NCBI GenBank assembly: GCA_050699055.1
Contig: JBOHCT010000032.1
Coordinates: 1 to 26,870, forward strand
Direction of reading: 5' to 3'
Source of the DNA: JBOHCT01 sp050699055
Lineage (GTDB): Bacteria; Actinomycetota; Actinomycetes; Streptosporangiales; JBOHCT01
Length of the DNA: 26,870 nucleotides
Below are positions 15,191-21,878 of this stretch, one piece after another (position 1 is the stretch's first letter; each line of letters begins with the position of its first letter). Below the pieces are notes generated by a model. It saw only the letters and a list, made by a program, of their open reading frames with translations. It was not told where the DNA came from and did no database searches. The translations under genes and the position numbers were made by a program.

Positions 15191-15745
15191 TCAGCGGGCC
15201 CAGCGGGGCAACAGCTCGGCGAGCGGAAGGTCGATCGGGAAGGGCTCGGTGACCTTGAGCGTGTCGCTTGTGGTGCCTACGACGTAGGAGTCGGTCGGCC
15301 CACTTCGGTAGACGGTCACTCGCAGCGGCTCCTGTTCGATGCGCCAGTAGTGCGGAATGCCGTACTGCGCGTACAGCGCGGGCTTAGTGGTGCGGTCCTC
15401 CACATGACTGCCACGCGACTCGACCTCCGCAGCCACCACGATCTCCGCAGGGGAGAACCAGTGCCGTCCCGGGTCGTCGCTCCGCACGACCAGTACGTCA
15501 GGAATGCGGGTCAGCTGCGGAGCGAAACGGACCTCCACGGCGAACGCCACCGTGTAGGCATCGGGGAGCTGCCCGGCGAGCACGTGACCAAGGTTGTGCG
15601 CGACCCACTGGTGCAGGTTGGAGGGAGATGGCGACACGGTGATCGCTCCGTCCGTCAGCTCGTACCGCTGGTTGCTCTCCGGCAGCTCGTCCAGATCAGC
15701 GGTGCTCCAGCCGTCAGGCGGCGCCGTGATCAGCGGCTCGCTCAT
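15191..15745 (-). CDS. Uma2-family endonuclease (PD-(D/E)xK fold)
   Basis: This 184-residue protein has the Uma2 pattern. The N-terminal segment is LPESNQRYELTDGAITVSPS (about residues 21-40). The nuclease core has D83 in RIPDVLVV, E107 in VVAAEVESRGSHVEDR and K121 in TTKPALYAQYGIPHYWRIE, the three expected catalytic positions. The ATG at 15745 has GAGGAGG about 8 nt upstream. Uma2 proteins are widespread in actinobacteria and cyanobacteria, often in many copies. Nuclease activity is inferred from the fold, and biological roles are unclear. It stands alone and ends next to a 52-bp palindrome. Confidence 0.88.
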   Translation of the reverse strand: MSEPLITAPPDGWSTADLDELPESNQRYELTDGAITVSPSPSNLHQWVAHNLGHVLAGQLPDAYTVAFAVEVRFAPQLTRIPDVLVVRSDDPGRHWFSPAEIVVAAEVESRGSHVEDRTTKPALYAQYGIPHYWRIEQEPLRVTVYRSGPTDSYVVGTTSDTLKVTEPFPIDLPLAELLPRWAR

Positions 15746-15828
15746 CGCCAGCCTCCTCTCACCGCTCACCGTACCGCTCGTTCCGCTCGCGCGTGCGGTC
15801 AGTGAGCCCCCACGCGATGGCCGGCCCT

Positions 15829-16290
15829 TCATCCCACGGATTCGTCCGATGTGGCGAGCTGGTCGAGCTGGCTGGTCAGTGCCCGCGAGTAGCTTTCCAG
15901 GCGTCCGTCCATACTGCGTTGGACGATGGGCCGAAGGGCGTGCCCTGTGCCGTGGAACGTGATTCCGATCGTGCAGTGCACGGTCGTTCCCGCGCCCCTT
16001 GGCTCGATCTCGTAGCTTCCTGAGGCGACGGCCGGGGCCTCCTCGAGGGTGTGGAACTCGATCCGGCGTGCGTCTTCGGACACCGTCGCCCGGAGCCGGC
16101 GCCATGCGGTACTGGGCCCCTGGTGGACATGCTGGCGGTAGATCGTCCCATCGTGTCCGGGCTCGCCGGTTTCGACCTCGGAGACGATCACGTCGTCTCG
16201 CCAGTCGCGGTGGTGGCGGAAATCCGCCAGGTAGCCGCCGACCGTGGCGACGTCTGCCCGCGTGTCGACGGTGAAGGTTCGGGTGAGCAT
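15829..16290 (-). CDS. SRPBCC (polyketide cyclase/START-like) family protein
   Basis: This 153-residue protein opens with MLTRTFTVDTRADVATVGGY, the typical first strand followed by the two short helices. DFRHHRDWRDDVIVSEVETG is the 'd...p.W...v...e' stretch of SRPBCC proteins. Central beta strands (RIEFHTLEE, ASGSYEIEPRGAGTTVHCTI) then lead to a long C-terminal helix (RPIVQRSMDGRLESYSRALT) that would close the hydrophobic cavity. No catalytic residues are evident. Members bind hydrophobic ligands or act as cyclases. The role here is unknown. Confidence 0.82.
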   Translation of the reverse strand: MLTRTFTVDTRADVATVGGYLADFRHHRDWRDDVIVSEVETGEPGHDGTIYRQHVHQGPSTAWRRLRATVSEDARRIEFHTLEEAPAVASGSYEIEPRGAGTTVHCTIGITFHGTGHALRPIVQRSMDGRLESYSRALTSQLDQLATSDESVG

Positions 16291-16503
16291 GTGCGGGATC
16301 CTCTCTGCGGAGCCGTGCTCTCGCGCTGAGCCGCGAGGCCGGGTCGGACGCTTACCCGTCGATCATGCGCGCCGACCTGCGGCGCCGTCGTCGGTCGGGG
16401 AGAGGCTCTCGCGTACGCAAACCCGCGTAGGCCCGGGTCGCGAACCGCCGCGGCGCCGAACGTCTCCGGCTCGGGTTCGCACGGCAGCCCCGGGTCGTGC
16501 GCC

Positions 16504-17277
16504 TCAGTGCTTGCGGCCGACGCCGCAGCAGGCCAGGCGCAGCACAGGCTCGGCGGTGATGGCCGGGGTGTCGGGGTCTGGCCGCCAGGCGGGTACCGGC
16601 ACGAGCCCCGGTCCGACGATCTCGTACCCCTCGAAGAAGCGGACGATCTCGTCGGCGGTCCGAAACCGCCCCCGCCCCAGGCCCTCGCGCAGCGCGGCCT
16701 GTGCGTCGGCCGCGTCCGGGTCATCGGTGTGCAGCAGGTGGTGGACGAAGAGGTAGCTGCCGGACGGGAGGGCGGCGGAGAGGGTTCTCGTCAGCCTCCA
16801 GGGGTCCGCGTCGTCGCTGATGTAGTGCAGGATGCCGCAGAGCAGCAGCCCGACCGGCCGGTCCAGGTCGATGAGGCGGCGTAGCCGCGGGTCGGCGAGA
16901 AGCTCCCGCGGGTGCCGTAGGTCGCCCTCGATCGCGGTCGTCGCGGCGTCGCCGGCCAGCAGCGCACGGGAGTGGGCGACCACGCCCGGGTCGTTGTCGA
17001 CGTAGGCGACGCTTGCGCCCGGCTCGGCCTGGCATGCGATCTCGTGGACGTTGCCCGCCGTCGGAAGCCCCGACCCAATGTCGATGACCTGCCGGCCGCC
17101 GGCTTCCGTCACGAGGTACCGCACGACCCTCCGCAGCAGCGCCCGCTGCTCGCGCACCCCTACGTACACCTGAGGCAGCGCGGTCGTGATCCTGTCGCCG
17201 ACCTCTCGGTCGGAGGCCGCGTGGTTGTCGCCGCCGAGCAGGTAGTCGTAGACCCGCGCGATGCTCGGCGGTGGCAC
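16504..17277 (-). CDS. SAM-dependent methyltransferase, DUF574 (Methyltransf_19) family
   Basis: This protein of about 257 residues opens with PPSIARVYDYLLGGDNHAAS, the family signature in which the YD.LLGG.dn segment precedes the fold. The SAM loop is VIDIGSGLPTAGNVHEIACQ and the acidic strand is VAYVDNDPGVVAHSRALLAG. LLLCGILHYISDDADPWRLT is the typical post-motif. DUF574 proteins are expanded in actinomycetes, often near Nudix or regulatory genes, and their substrates are unknown. The GTG at 17277 follows a GAGGGGG ribosome site. A TTG at 17316 would add 13 residues and overlap the cupin gene by 11 nt, but has no ribosome site. Confidence 0.85.
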   Translation of the reverse strand: MPPPSIARVYDYLLGGDNHAASDREVGDRITTALPQVYVGVREQRALLRRVVRYLVTEAGGRQVIDIGSGLPTAGNVHEIACQAEPGASVAYVDNDPGVVAHSRALLAGDAATTAIEGDLRHPRELLADPRLRRLIDLDRPVGLLLCGILHYISDDADPWRLTRTLSAALPSGSYLFVHHLLHTDDPDAADAQAALREGLGRGRFRTADEIVRFFEGYEIVGPGLVPVPAWRPDPDTPAITAEPVLRLACCGVGRKH

Positions 17278-17305
17278 CGCGTGGGCCCCCTCTCTTCCCG
17301 CGCCG

Positions 17306-17752
17306 TCAGTCGCCAAGGGGAGGACCCACGATGTCGACGCCGTGTTGGCGGTAGATCTCCGCGAGCGCCTCAGCGTCAGTCCCCGCGTGCGTCGCGAAGA
17401 ACTCCTCGAAACCCGCCGGCACCATCATGATCAGCAGATGGGCGGGCCGGTCGCCGACGACACGGAAGGTATGCACTACTCCACGTGGGAGGTAGGCGAA
17501 CGCGCCGGGCTCGGCGCGGAGCCGTTCGTCGCCGCAGACGATGTCGAGCACGCCGTCGAGCGTGTAGAACGCCTCGTCTTCAGCGCGATGGATGTGGCGT
17601 GGCGGGGAGGCGGCGGCGGGGATGCGTGACTCGACGAGCCCGAGCGCGCCACGGGTGGCGGCCGCGTCCGCGAGGATGGCGGAGCCTGGGTCGGCGCGGC
17701 GGCCTGCGCCGCGGGGGACGATGAGCGGGCGGGCGTACGGCGTCGCGGTCAT
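17306..17752 (-). CDS. cupin-domain protein
   Basis: This 148-residue single-domain cupin has motif 1 as PPRHIHRAEDEAFYTLDGVL, with the H-x-H-x3-E-like metal ligands and the conserved glycine. Motif 2 is PGAFAYLPRGVVHTFRV, with the last histidine. The family binds a divalent metal. Members include oxygenases, isomerases and simple ligand-binding proteins, and the sequence does not decide among them. The ATG at 17752 overlaps, as ATGA, the stop of a degraded upstream frame (17753 onwards), hinting at former coupling. The DUF574 methyltransferase follows directly. Confidence 0.87.
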   Translation of the reverse strand: MTATPYARPLIVPRGAGRRADPGSAILADAAATRGALGLVESRIPAAASPPRHIHRAEDEAFYTLDGVLDIVCGDERLRAEPGAFAYLPRGVVHTFRVVGDRPAHLLIMMVPAGFEEFFATHAGTDAEALAEIYRQHGVDIVGPPLGD

Positions 17753-17804
17753 GAAGCGGTCACCCCTTCGCGGTTCATCCCGCGATGATTCCCCGCCTGC
17801 TGGG

Positions 17805-18050
17805 TCATCGCCGACCTTCGCGCCTCGGCGGCGCGCTCGGTGTCGCGATCACTGGCCCCGGCAGCACCTGCGGGGAGGAATACCCCAGCTCGGCTTGAGC
17901 GTCCTCGATACTCAGGCCCTGCTCACGCAACGTCCAGAACGCCTCACGCAGCCACCGGTACCCGACCTGCTTGCCGACCCCGGCGGCGCGGGCCGATGGT
18001 TTAAGACCACGACCCTCGCGCCATTGAGTTCGTGCGCGACTTACCGAGTT
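17805..18050 (-). pseudogene. degraded coding fragment, possibly IS30-like transposase N-terminus
   Basis: The gap between the cupin start and the MerR remnant (17753-18072) has no intact gene. One minus frame reads LKPSARAAGVGKQVGYRWLR followed by a second helix-turn-helix-like segment (FWTLREQGLSIEDAQAELGY), ending at TGA 17805. This resembles the paired helices at the start of some IS30-type transposases, but there is no DDE region and the match is by memory only. A second minus frame (ERAAEARRSAMTQQ) runs on to overlap the cupin ATG. Confidence 0.3.
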
Positions 18051-18072
18051 CGGCGGACAGCGGGGTTGCGGG

Positions 18073-18353
18073 TCAGCTGTGCGGTTGCGAGGCGGCGGTG
18101 ATCACGTCGTCGAGGCTGTCTCGGGAGTTGGTGAGGTCACTGATCATCCGCTCGATGCGGTCGCGTTCGGCGGTGAGTTCAGTGACGAGCTTCGCATCGG
18201 CGAACCGGATGGGCCACCGTCGGCGTCGCGCATGCACGGCAGCAGCTGCGCGATCTTCTTGCTGTGCAGCCCCGCCGCGAACAACTCCTGGATGTGAATG
18301 ACTCGGTCGATCGCTGTGTCTGGGTAGTCACGCTGGCCGCCCGGCGTACGGTC
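18073..18353 (-). pseudogene. MerR-family regulator remnant
   Basis: The recognisable part begins RTPGGQRDYPDTAIDRVIHI and continues with the MerR effector stretch ELFAAGLHSKKIAQLLPCMR. After the DADGG segment one C is missing from a CCCC run near 18210. Restoring it gives GGPIRFADAKLVTELTAERD and the coiled coil DRIERMISDLTNSRDSLDDV to TGA at 18073. The N-terminal helix-turn-helix (about 30 residues) is absent and replaced by unrelated sequence beside a small hairpin. Two independent lesions make this a clear pseudogene. Confidence 0.7.
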
Positions 18354-18356
18354 CGC

Positions 18357-18373
18357 GCCTGTCCCAAACAGGC
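18357..18373. terminator. small hairpin at the MerR remnant boundary
   Basis: GCCTGT and ACAGGC form a perfect 6-bp stem with loop CCCAA, exactly where MerR similarity stops and 52 bp after the end of the upstream TetR gene. It could be that gene's terminator or the scar of an inserted element. Confidence 0.35.
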
Positions 18374-18424
18374 TCTTAGCGGCGGCGGGACCGACCTTGC
18401 CCGGGGAAACCGACACGTGATCAC

Positions 18425-19003
18425 TTAGCGGGTCCAGAGCGCCTCGTACGCGGCGATGAAAGACTCCATCGCGGCGTCGACGCCGTCCTCGTCGCCGGTG
18501 GCGAGCAGGTCGAGGAGGAGTCCGCGCGGTGTCGCGATGCCGAGCCGGGCGTACGCCCGCGCCTGCTCGGCCGGGATGCCGTGACGCGCGCCCCAAGCGG
18601 TCAGCGGCTCGAGCCAAGCCTCGACCAGCCCATCGAGGAGGGCGACCGTGCGAGGGTGACCCTGCACGGCCTTCCCGTACATCTCGAAGAACAGCCGAAC
18701 GTAGGGGCGCAGCGCCGGATCGCGAAGGTGCCGCCAGAACGCTCGGGCGATCTGCCCTGGCGGCGCGTCCTGGTCGAGGGTTAGCTGGTCGAAGACCTCC
18801 CGCTGCTGGGCTTCCATGGCCTGTACGACCGCGACGAGCAGTCCTTCCTTGGACCCGAAGTGGTAGATCAGCATCCGGTGGCTCGTGCCGATGCCCGCCG
18901 CGACCTGGCGCAGACTCACGCCCGCCGCGCCGTGGTCGCCCAGGTAGTCCACCGTGGCGTCGAGCAGTCGCCGTCTGGGGGCTGTCTCTGCTGGTCCAGA
19001 CAT
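18425..19003 (-). CDS. TetR-family transcriptional regulator
   Basis: This 192-residue protein has the N-terminal RRRLLDATVDYLGDHGAAGV followed by the helix-turn-helix SLRQVAAGIGTSHRMLIYHF (about residues 30-49), then GSKEGLLVAVV. The C-terminal domain (residues about 60-192) is the TetR_C type, ending EALWTR. The ATG at 19003 lies inside a perfect 20-bp palindrome. On the minus strand TACCAT ends 8 nt before it, so the transcript may be leaderless and autorepressed. It is divergent from an SRPBCC gene, its likely target. Confidence 0.9.
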   Translation of the reverse strand: MSGPAETAPRRRLLDATVDYLGDHGAAGVSLRQVAAGIGTSHRMLIYHFGSKEGLLVAVVQAMEAQQREVFDQLTLDQDAPPGQIARAFWRHLRDPALRPYVRLFFEMYGKAVQGHPRTVALLDGLVEAWLEPLTAWGARHGIPAEQARAYARLGIATPRGLLLDLLATGDEDGVDAAMESFIAAYEALWTR

Positions 19004-19024
19004 GTACCATATGGTACATGTACC
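19001..19024. promoter_or_regulatory. palindromic TetR-type operator overlapping the start codon
   Basis: CATGTACCATATGGTACATG (19001-19020) is a perfect 20-bp palindrome, and GGTACATGTACC (19013-19024) is a second one overlapping it. The repressor start codon is the outermost triplet. Binding would block both promoters of the divergent TetR/SRPBCC pair. Confidence 0.75.
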
Positions 19025-19074
19025 AATGGTTCAACGCGTGGAAGTCCGCTCTTACACCTTGAAAGGGGGCCCGG

Positions 19075-19506
19075 ATGGAGTACGAGACATCGGTAGACGT
19101 CGCCGCGCCGGTCGAATCGGTGTGGAAGGTTCTCACCGACGTCGAGCGGATGCCGGAGTGGACCGAGTCCATGACGCGGGTTGAGAGGCTCGACGACGGG
19201 CCGTTCGCGATCGGGAGCAAGGCCCGCGTCCAGCAGCCGAAGATGCAGCCGATGGTGTGGACGGTCACCGAGCTCGAGCCTGCCCGGTCCTTCACGTGGG
19301 GCGCCGCGTCCGGCGGCGTGCGGCTTACCGCCGGCCACCGGCTGACGCCCGGCCCAAGCACCCTGTCCGGTGTGCTCTCAGTCCGGCTGACCGGACCGCT
19401 CGCGCCGATCCTCACCGTGGTTTTCGGCCGGCGGATCCGCCGCTACGTGCGGATGGAGGCCGAAGGACTCAAACGCCGCTGCGAGGCCAGGGGGACGCCC
19501 AAGTAG
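19075..19506 (+). CDS. SRPBCC-family protein under TetR control
   Basis: This 143-residue START-like protein begins MEYETSVDVAAPVESVWKVL, then TDVERMPEWTESMTRVERLD, the canonical SRPBCC opening. The middle strands include MVWTVTELEPARSFTWGAAS. A C-terminal helix (FGRRIRRYVRMEAEGLKRRC) closes the cavity. GAAAGGGGG precedes the ATG at good spacing, in contrast to the leaderless TetR partner. Such proteins are often called polyketide cyclases or lipid-binding proteins. Nothing here fixes the ligand. Confidence 0.86.
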   Translation: MEYETSVDVAAPVESVWKVLTDVERMPEWTESMTRVERLDDGPFAIGSKARVQQPKMQPMVWTVTELEPARSFTWGAASGGVRLTAGHRLTPGPSTLSGVLSVRLTGPLAPILTVVFGRRIRRYVRMEAEGLKRRCEARGTPK

Positions 19507-19534
19507 ACCCCAGCGAATTGCGGTCCCGCTTCGT

Positions 19535-19675
19535 TCGGTGGTAGGTCATCGGCAGGTCACCGATGCCTATCTCGCCCAGCTCGCCCGTACCCAGGGCAGG
19601 GCGTTCGCGACCTTCGACAAGGGTCTCGCCGCCGCTCACCCCGACGTGGCGGAGCTGATTCCGCGGGACGGCTAG
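19535..19675 (+). pseudogene. C-terminal remnant of a PIN-domain (VapC-type) toxin
   Basis: One frame reads VVGHRQVTDAYLAQLARTQG and then RAFATFDKGLAAAHPDVAEL, ending at TAG 19675. This is the usual end of VapC ribonucleases. HRQVTDAYL is the helix with a catalytic aspartate, and TFDKGL holds the last acidic residue. The front two-thirds, including the first catalytic aspartate, and any VapB antitoxin are missing. It is non-functional, but is good evidence for a former toxin-antitoxin module. Confidence 0.65.
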
Positions 19676-19714
19676 GCTGCCCGCCCCCTCACTGGTCCGG
19701 CCCGGGCGGGTCGG

Positions 19715-20338
19715 TCACTCGCGTAGGGCCGGGCTGGCCGGAGCGACGCCGAGGCTCGCCGCGGCGTGTTGGATCCAGGCGGCGGCGAAGTCGTCGGACG
19801 GTACGTCGCCTGGTACGTGGCTGATCAGCGCGCCCAGGATGGGGTAGTAGGTCAGCGAGGCGGCGAGCACGGCCGCGGTCGCCTCGGGGGCGGCGACGTG
19901 GACGGCTCCCTTTGACCGCAATTCGCGCAGCACGTCCGCGAAGCCGACGTAGACGTTGGTGAGGACGCCCTGCCATGCCTCCTCCCGCAGAGCCGGGAAC
20001 TGGTCGAGGTCGCGCAGGATGATCCGGAGCATGGGTGCGTCGCGGTCCATCGCGGCCCAGACCTCGTTCACCACGTGCCGCAGGACCTCCCGAGGGTTGT
20101 CGGGCAGCTGCTCGACGACGTCCCGCCGCGAGGTGGCGAGGGTGGCGACGTACTGTCGCACTCCGGCCTCGAGCACCGCGTACTTCGACGGGAAGTGCTT
20201 GTACAGCGCGCCAGAGCCGGCGGTCAGGCCGCAAGCGAGCTGGATGTCGGCGACGGTCGTCGAGGCGTAGCCGTGGGCGGCGAACAGCCGCATCGCCTCG
20301 TCGAGGAGCCGGTCGCGGGTCGGGTGGTCAGCGGACAT
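19715..20338 (-). CDS. TetR-family transcriptional regulator, probably leaderless
   Basis: This 207-residue protein starts MSADHPTRDRLLDEAMRLFA. The helix-turn-helix lies in TTVADIQLACGLTAGSGALY (about residues 28-47), followed by KHFPSKYAVLEAG. The C-terminal ligand domain ends PASPALRE. The ATG at 20338 is the outer triplet of a 28-bp palindrome shared with the opposite gene. TACTCT on the minus strand ends 7 nt before it, the leaderless spacing, and there is no ribosome site. If a start inside the opposite gene were used, both proteins would begin with the same MVREYSLTM. That is an effect of the palindrome, and I do not favour it. Confidence 0.88.
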   Translation of the reverse strand: MSADHPTRDRLLDEAMRLFAAHGYASTTVADIQLACGLTAGSGALYKHFPSKYAVLEAGVRQYVATLATSRRDVVEQLPDNPREVLRHVVNEVWAAMDRDAPMLRIILRDLDQFPALREEAWQGVLTNVYVGFADVLRELRSKGAVHVAAPEATAAVLAASLTYYPILGALISHVPGDVPSDDFAAAWIQHAAASLGVAPASPALRE

Positions 20339-20363
20339 GGTGAGAGAGTACTCTCTCACCATG
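20336..20363. promoter_or_regulatory. 28-bp perfect palindrome with both start codons and two leaderless promoters
   Basis: The left half is CATGGTGAGAGAGT and the right half is its exact reverse complement. The two ATGs (20338 minus, 20361 plus) are the ends, separated by 22 bp. TACTCT occurs at 20349-20354 on plus and symmetrically on minus, each 7 nt from its ATG. The core GAGAGAGTACTCTCTC resembles the operator at 9519 (GAGTGAGTACTCACTC). Confidence 0.75.
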
Positions 20364-20831
20364 GTTACCGTGCAGCGGCGTCAGACTATCCACCGCTCCC
20401 CACAGGAGATCCTCGAGTTCGTCATGGACATCGAGCGTTACCAGCAGGTCGACCGCAAGATCAGACCCGTGATGTGGTCGCGGCGCGAGGCCGATCTCAC
20501 CGAGTTCGGGTGTCGTCCCACGCTCGGCGGGATCCCGAGTCCCAGGGCGGTCCAGCAGCTGCGCCTCACCCCGGACGAGCGCGTCGACATCGCGCTCTCC
20601 CCGCTCCCGAGGAACAGGGTCGGGCACCGGCTCGCCGACTTCCACGCGAGCTTCGAATGTTCCCCCGCCGAAGACGGTACAGAGGTCACCCGTACGCTCG
20701 TCTTCCGGTTCTCCCCGATGGTGCGCTGGTTCTTCGAGCCGATCCTGCGGCGCCGCCTACCCGCCGAGGTCGACGAGGAGCTGCGGCTGGCGAAGGAACA
20801 CCTCGAACGCTCATCCGCCGCACAGCGCTGA
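20361..20831 (+). CDS. SRPBCC-family protein, divergent from TetR
   Basis: This 156-residue protein begins MVTVQRRQTIHRSPQEILEF, followed by VMDIERYQQVDRKIRPVMWS, a START-like opening in which helix 1 is longer than usual. FHASFECSPAEDGTEVTRTL and VFRFSPMVRWFFEPIL are the late strands and start of the C-terminal helix. The closing RRRLPAEVDEELRLAKEHLE is strongly helical. A leaderless start at 20361 fits the operator geometry. A ligand cannot be inferred. It is the second SRPBCC/TetR divergent pair within 2 kb. Confidence 0.82.
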   Translation: MVTVQRRQTIHRSPQEILEFVMDIERYQQVDRKIRPVMWSRREADLTEFGCRPTLGGIPSPRAVQQLRLTPDERVDIALSPLPRNRVGHRLADFHASFECSPAEDGTEVTRTLVFRFSPMVRWFFEPILRRRLPAEVDEELRLAKEHLERSSAAQR

Positions 20832-20916
20832 GGTAGTCGCCAGCGGGGCGTGCCCGAGCCGTTGCCGTACGCCGCGGGCCTCTTGGCGGGCAAGCTCCCG
20901 TGCGCCCCGCTTGCCG

Positions 20917-20972
20917 AACTGGATGGACGGGCCACCGTGCACGCCATGACGGGTAGGGTGGCCCGTCCAGTC
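20917..20972. repeat. 52-bp palindromic element, copy D (with 4-bp duplication)
   Basis: The right arm GGTGGCCCGTCCAGT pairs with ACTGGACGGGCCACC once one of two adjacent TGGA units in the left arm is removed. That restores exactly 52 bp and places CATGACGG at positions 25-32, like the other copies. GTGCaCGCCAT next to the core also matches copy B. It lies between convergent genes. Confidence 0.7.
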
Positions 20973-21017
20973 AACGTCGCCTCGTGCCGCACCGCGTCAG
21001 CGGGGACGACGGCCTGG

Positions 21018-21878
21018 TCACGTGGGGCACGACGGGGAAACGTCCGACCGCCGCTTCGGGATGCGGGCGGCGACCTTCGGTAGCTTCGACAGGGAGATCA
21101 CGGTGTCCTTCGGCGGCCGCTTGACGCGCGCCTTCTTGCCGTCGCCGGGGAGCCGCAGCTCATAGACGACCTTGCCGATGTCGTGCAGCGTCACGGTGAG
21201 GCGGAGCCTGCGGATCAGGTGGAAGCGGTCGATCCACGCTGTGCCCGACATGGGGGTCGTCGTACCCTTAGGCGCGGTGAGCAGCGCCTGGACATCCCCG
21301 CGCAGCCGCGGCGGCGCGGCGCAGACCGCGCGGTGCAGGTCCACGTCGAAGGTGTAGCGGCGGGTGCGTACGTCCTCGGCCTTCGCCTTACCCTCGCGAC
21401 GAATGGAGCGGGCGCCGCGGAGGACGTAGGCCATGCTGAGCTGGTCGCCGGTGGTCGGTACCCCCGCCGCGGCGAGTCGGTCGGCCTTCATCCGCACCCA
21501 CCGGACTCCGTGAGGCAGCCTGGACCGTACCTGCGGGGCTTGGGAGTACAGCCAGGCGGTGTCGCCGATCCGACGGGCCATCGACTCTGCCTGATCACTC
21601 ATCAGCAGCGTCGTCGCACTGTCGGGCGCCTTTCCGACGAGCCCTTCGACCCTCTGCTGGTGCTTCTTCGGGTTCTTGCCGGTACCGGTGAGGGTGGTCG
21701 AGGTCACGACGTGGTTGGGGGCGACGTTGAGGGTGGTGTTCACCGCCTTGACGAAGACGGCGGGGTCGACCCCCGGCGCCGATTTGCCGTGGTGGTCCTG
21801 GCCGCCGCTGTGGCATGCCGTGAGGAGTCCCGCTACGAGGACGGGGACGAGGAGTACGCGGGCCCGCCGCACCGGCAT
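21018..21878 (-). CDS. secreted lipoprotein, LppX/LprG-like
   Basis: This 286-residue protein starts at ATG 21878 and overlaps the preceding stop by one base (TGATG). The signal peptide MPVRRARVLLVPVLVAGLLT is followed by the lipidated cysteine in LLTACHSGG. The mature part has the pattern of actinobacterial lipoproteins in the LppX_LprAFG-like group. It is about 240 residues long, with AVNTTLNVAPNHVVTSTTLT early, DTAWLYSQAPQVRSRLPHGV and KADRLAAAGVPTTGDQLSMA in the middle, and TRRYTFDVDLHRAVCA, a common 'Y.v.vdl' strand. Relatives bind or carry lipids or glycolipids across the cell envelope. It is the last gene of the four-gene operon. Confidence 0.75.
   Translation of the reverse strand: MPVRRARVLLVPVLVAGLLTACHSGGQDHHGKSAPGVDPAVFVKAVNTTLNVAPNHVVTSTTLTGTGKNPKKHQQRVEGLVGKAPDSATTLLMSDQAESMARRIGDTAWLYSQAPQVRSRLPHGVRWVRMKADRLAAAGVPTTGDQLSMAYVLRGARSIRREGKAKAEDVRTRRYTFDVDLHRAVCAAPPRLRGDVQALLTAPKGTTTPMSGTAWIDRFHLIRRLRLTVTLHDIGKVVYELRLPGDGKKARVKRPPKDTVISLSKLPKVAARIPKRRSDVSPSCPT

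Noticed and set aside
20337..20362. Alternative upstream starts giving the same MVREYSLTM on both strands
   Set aside because: The identity comes from the palindrome; such starts would lie inside the opposite gene.
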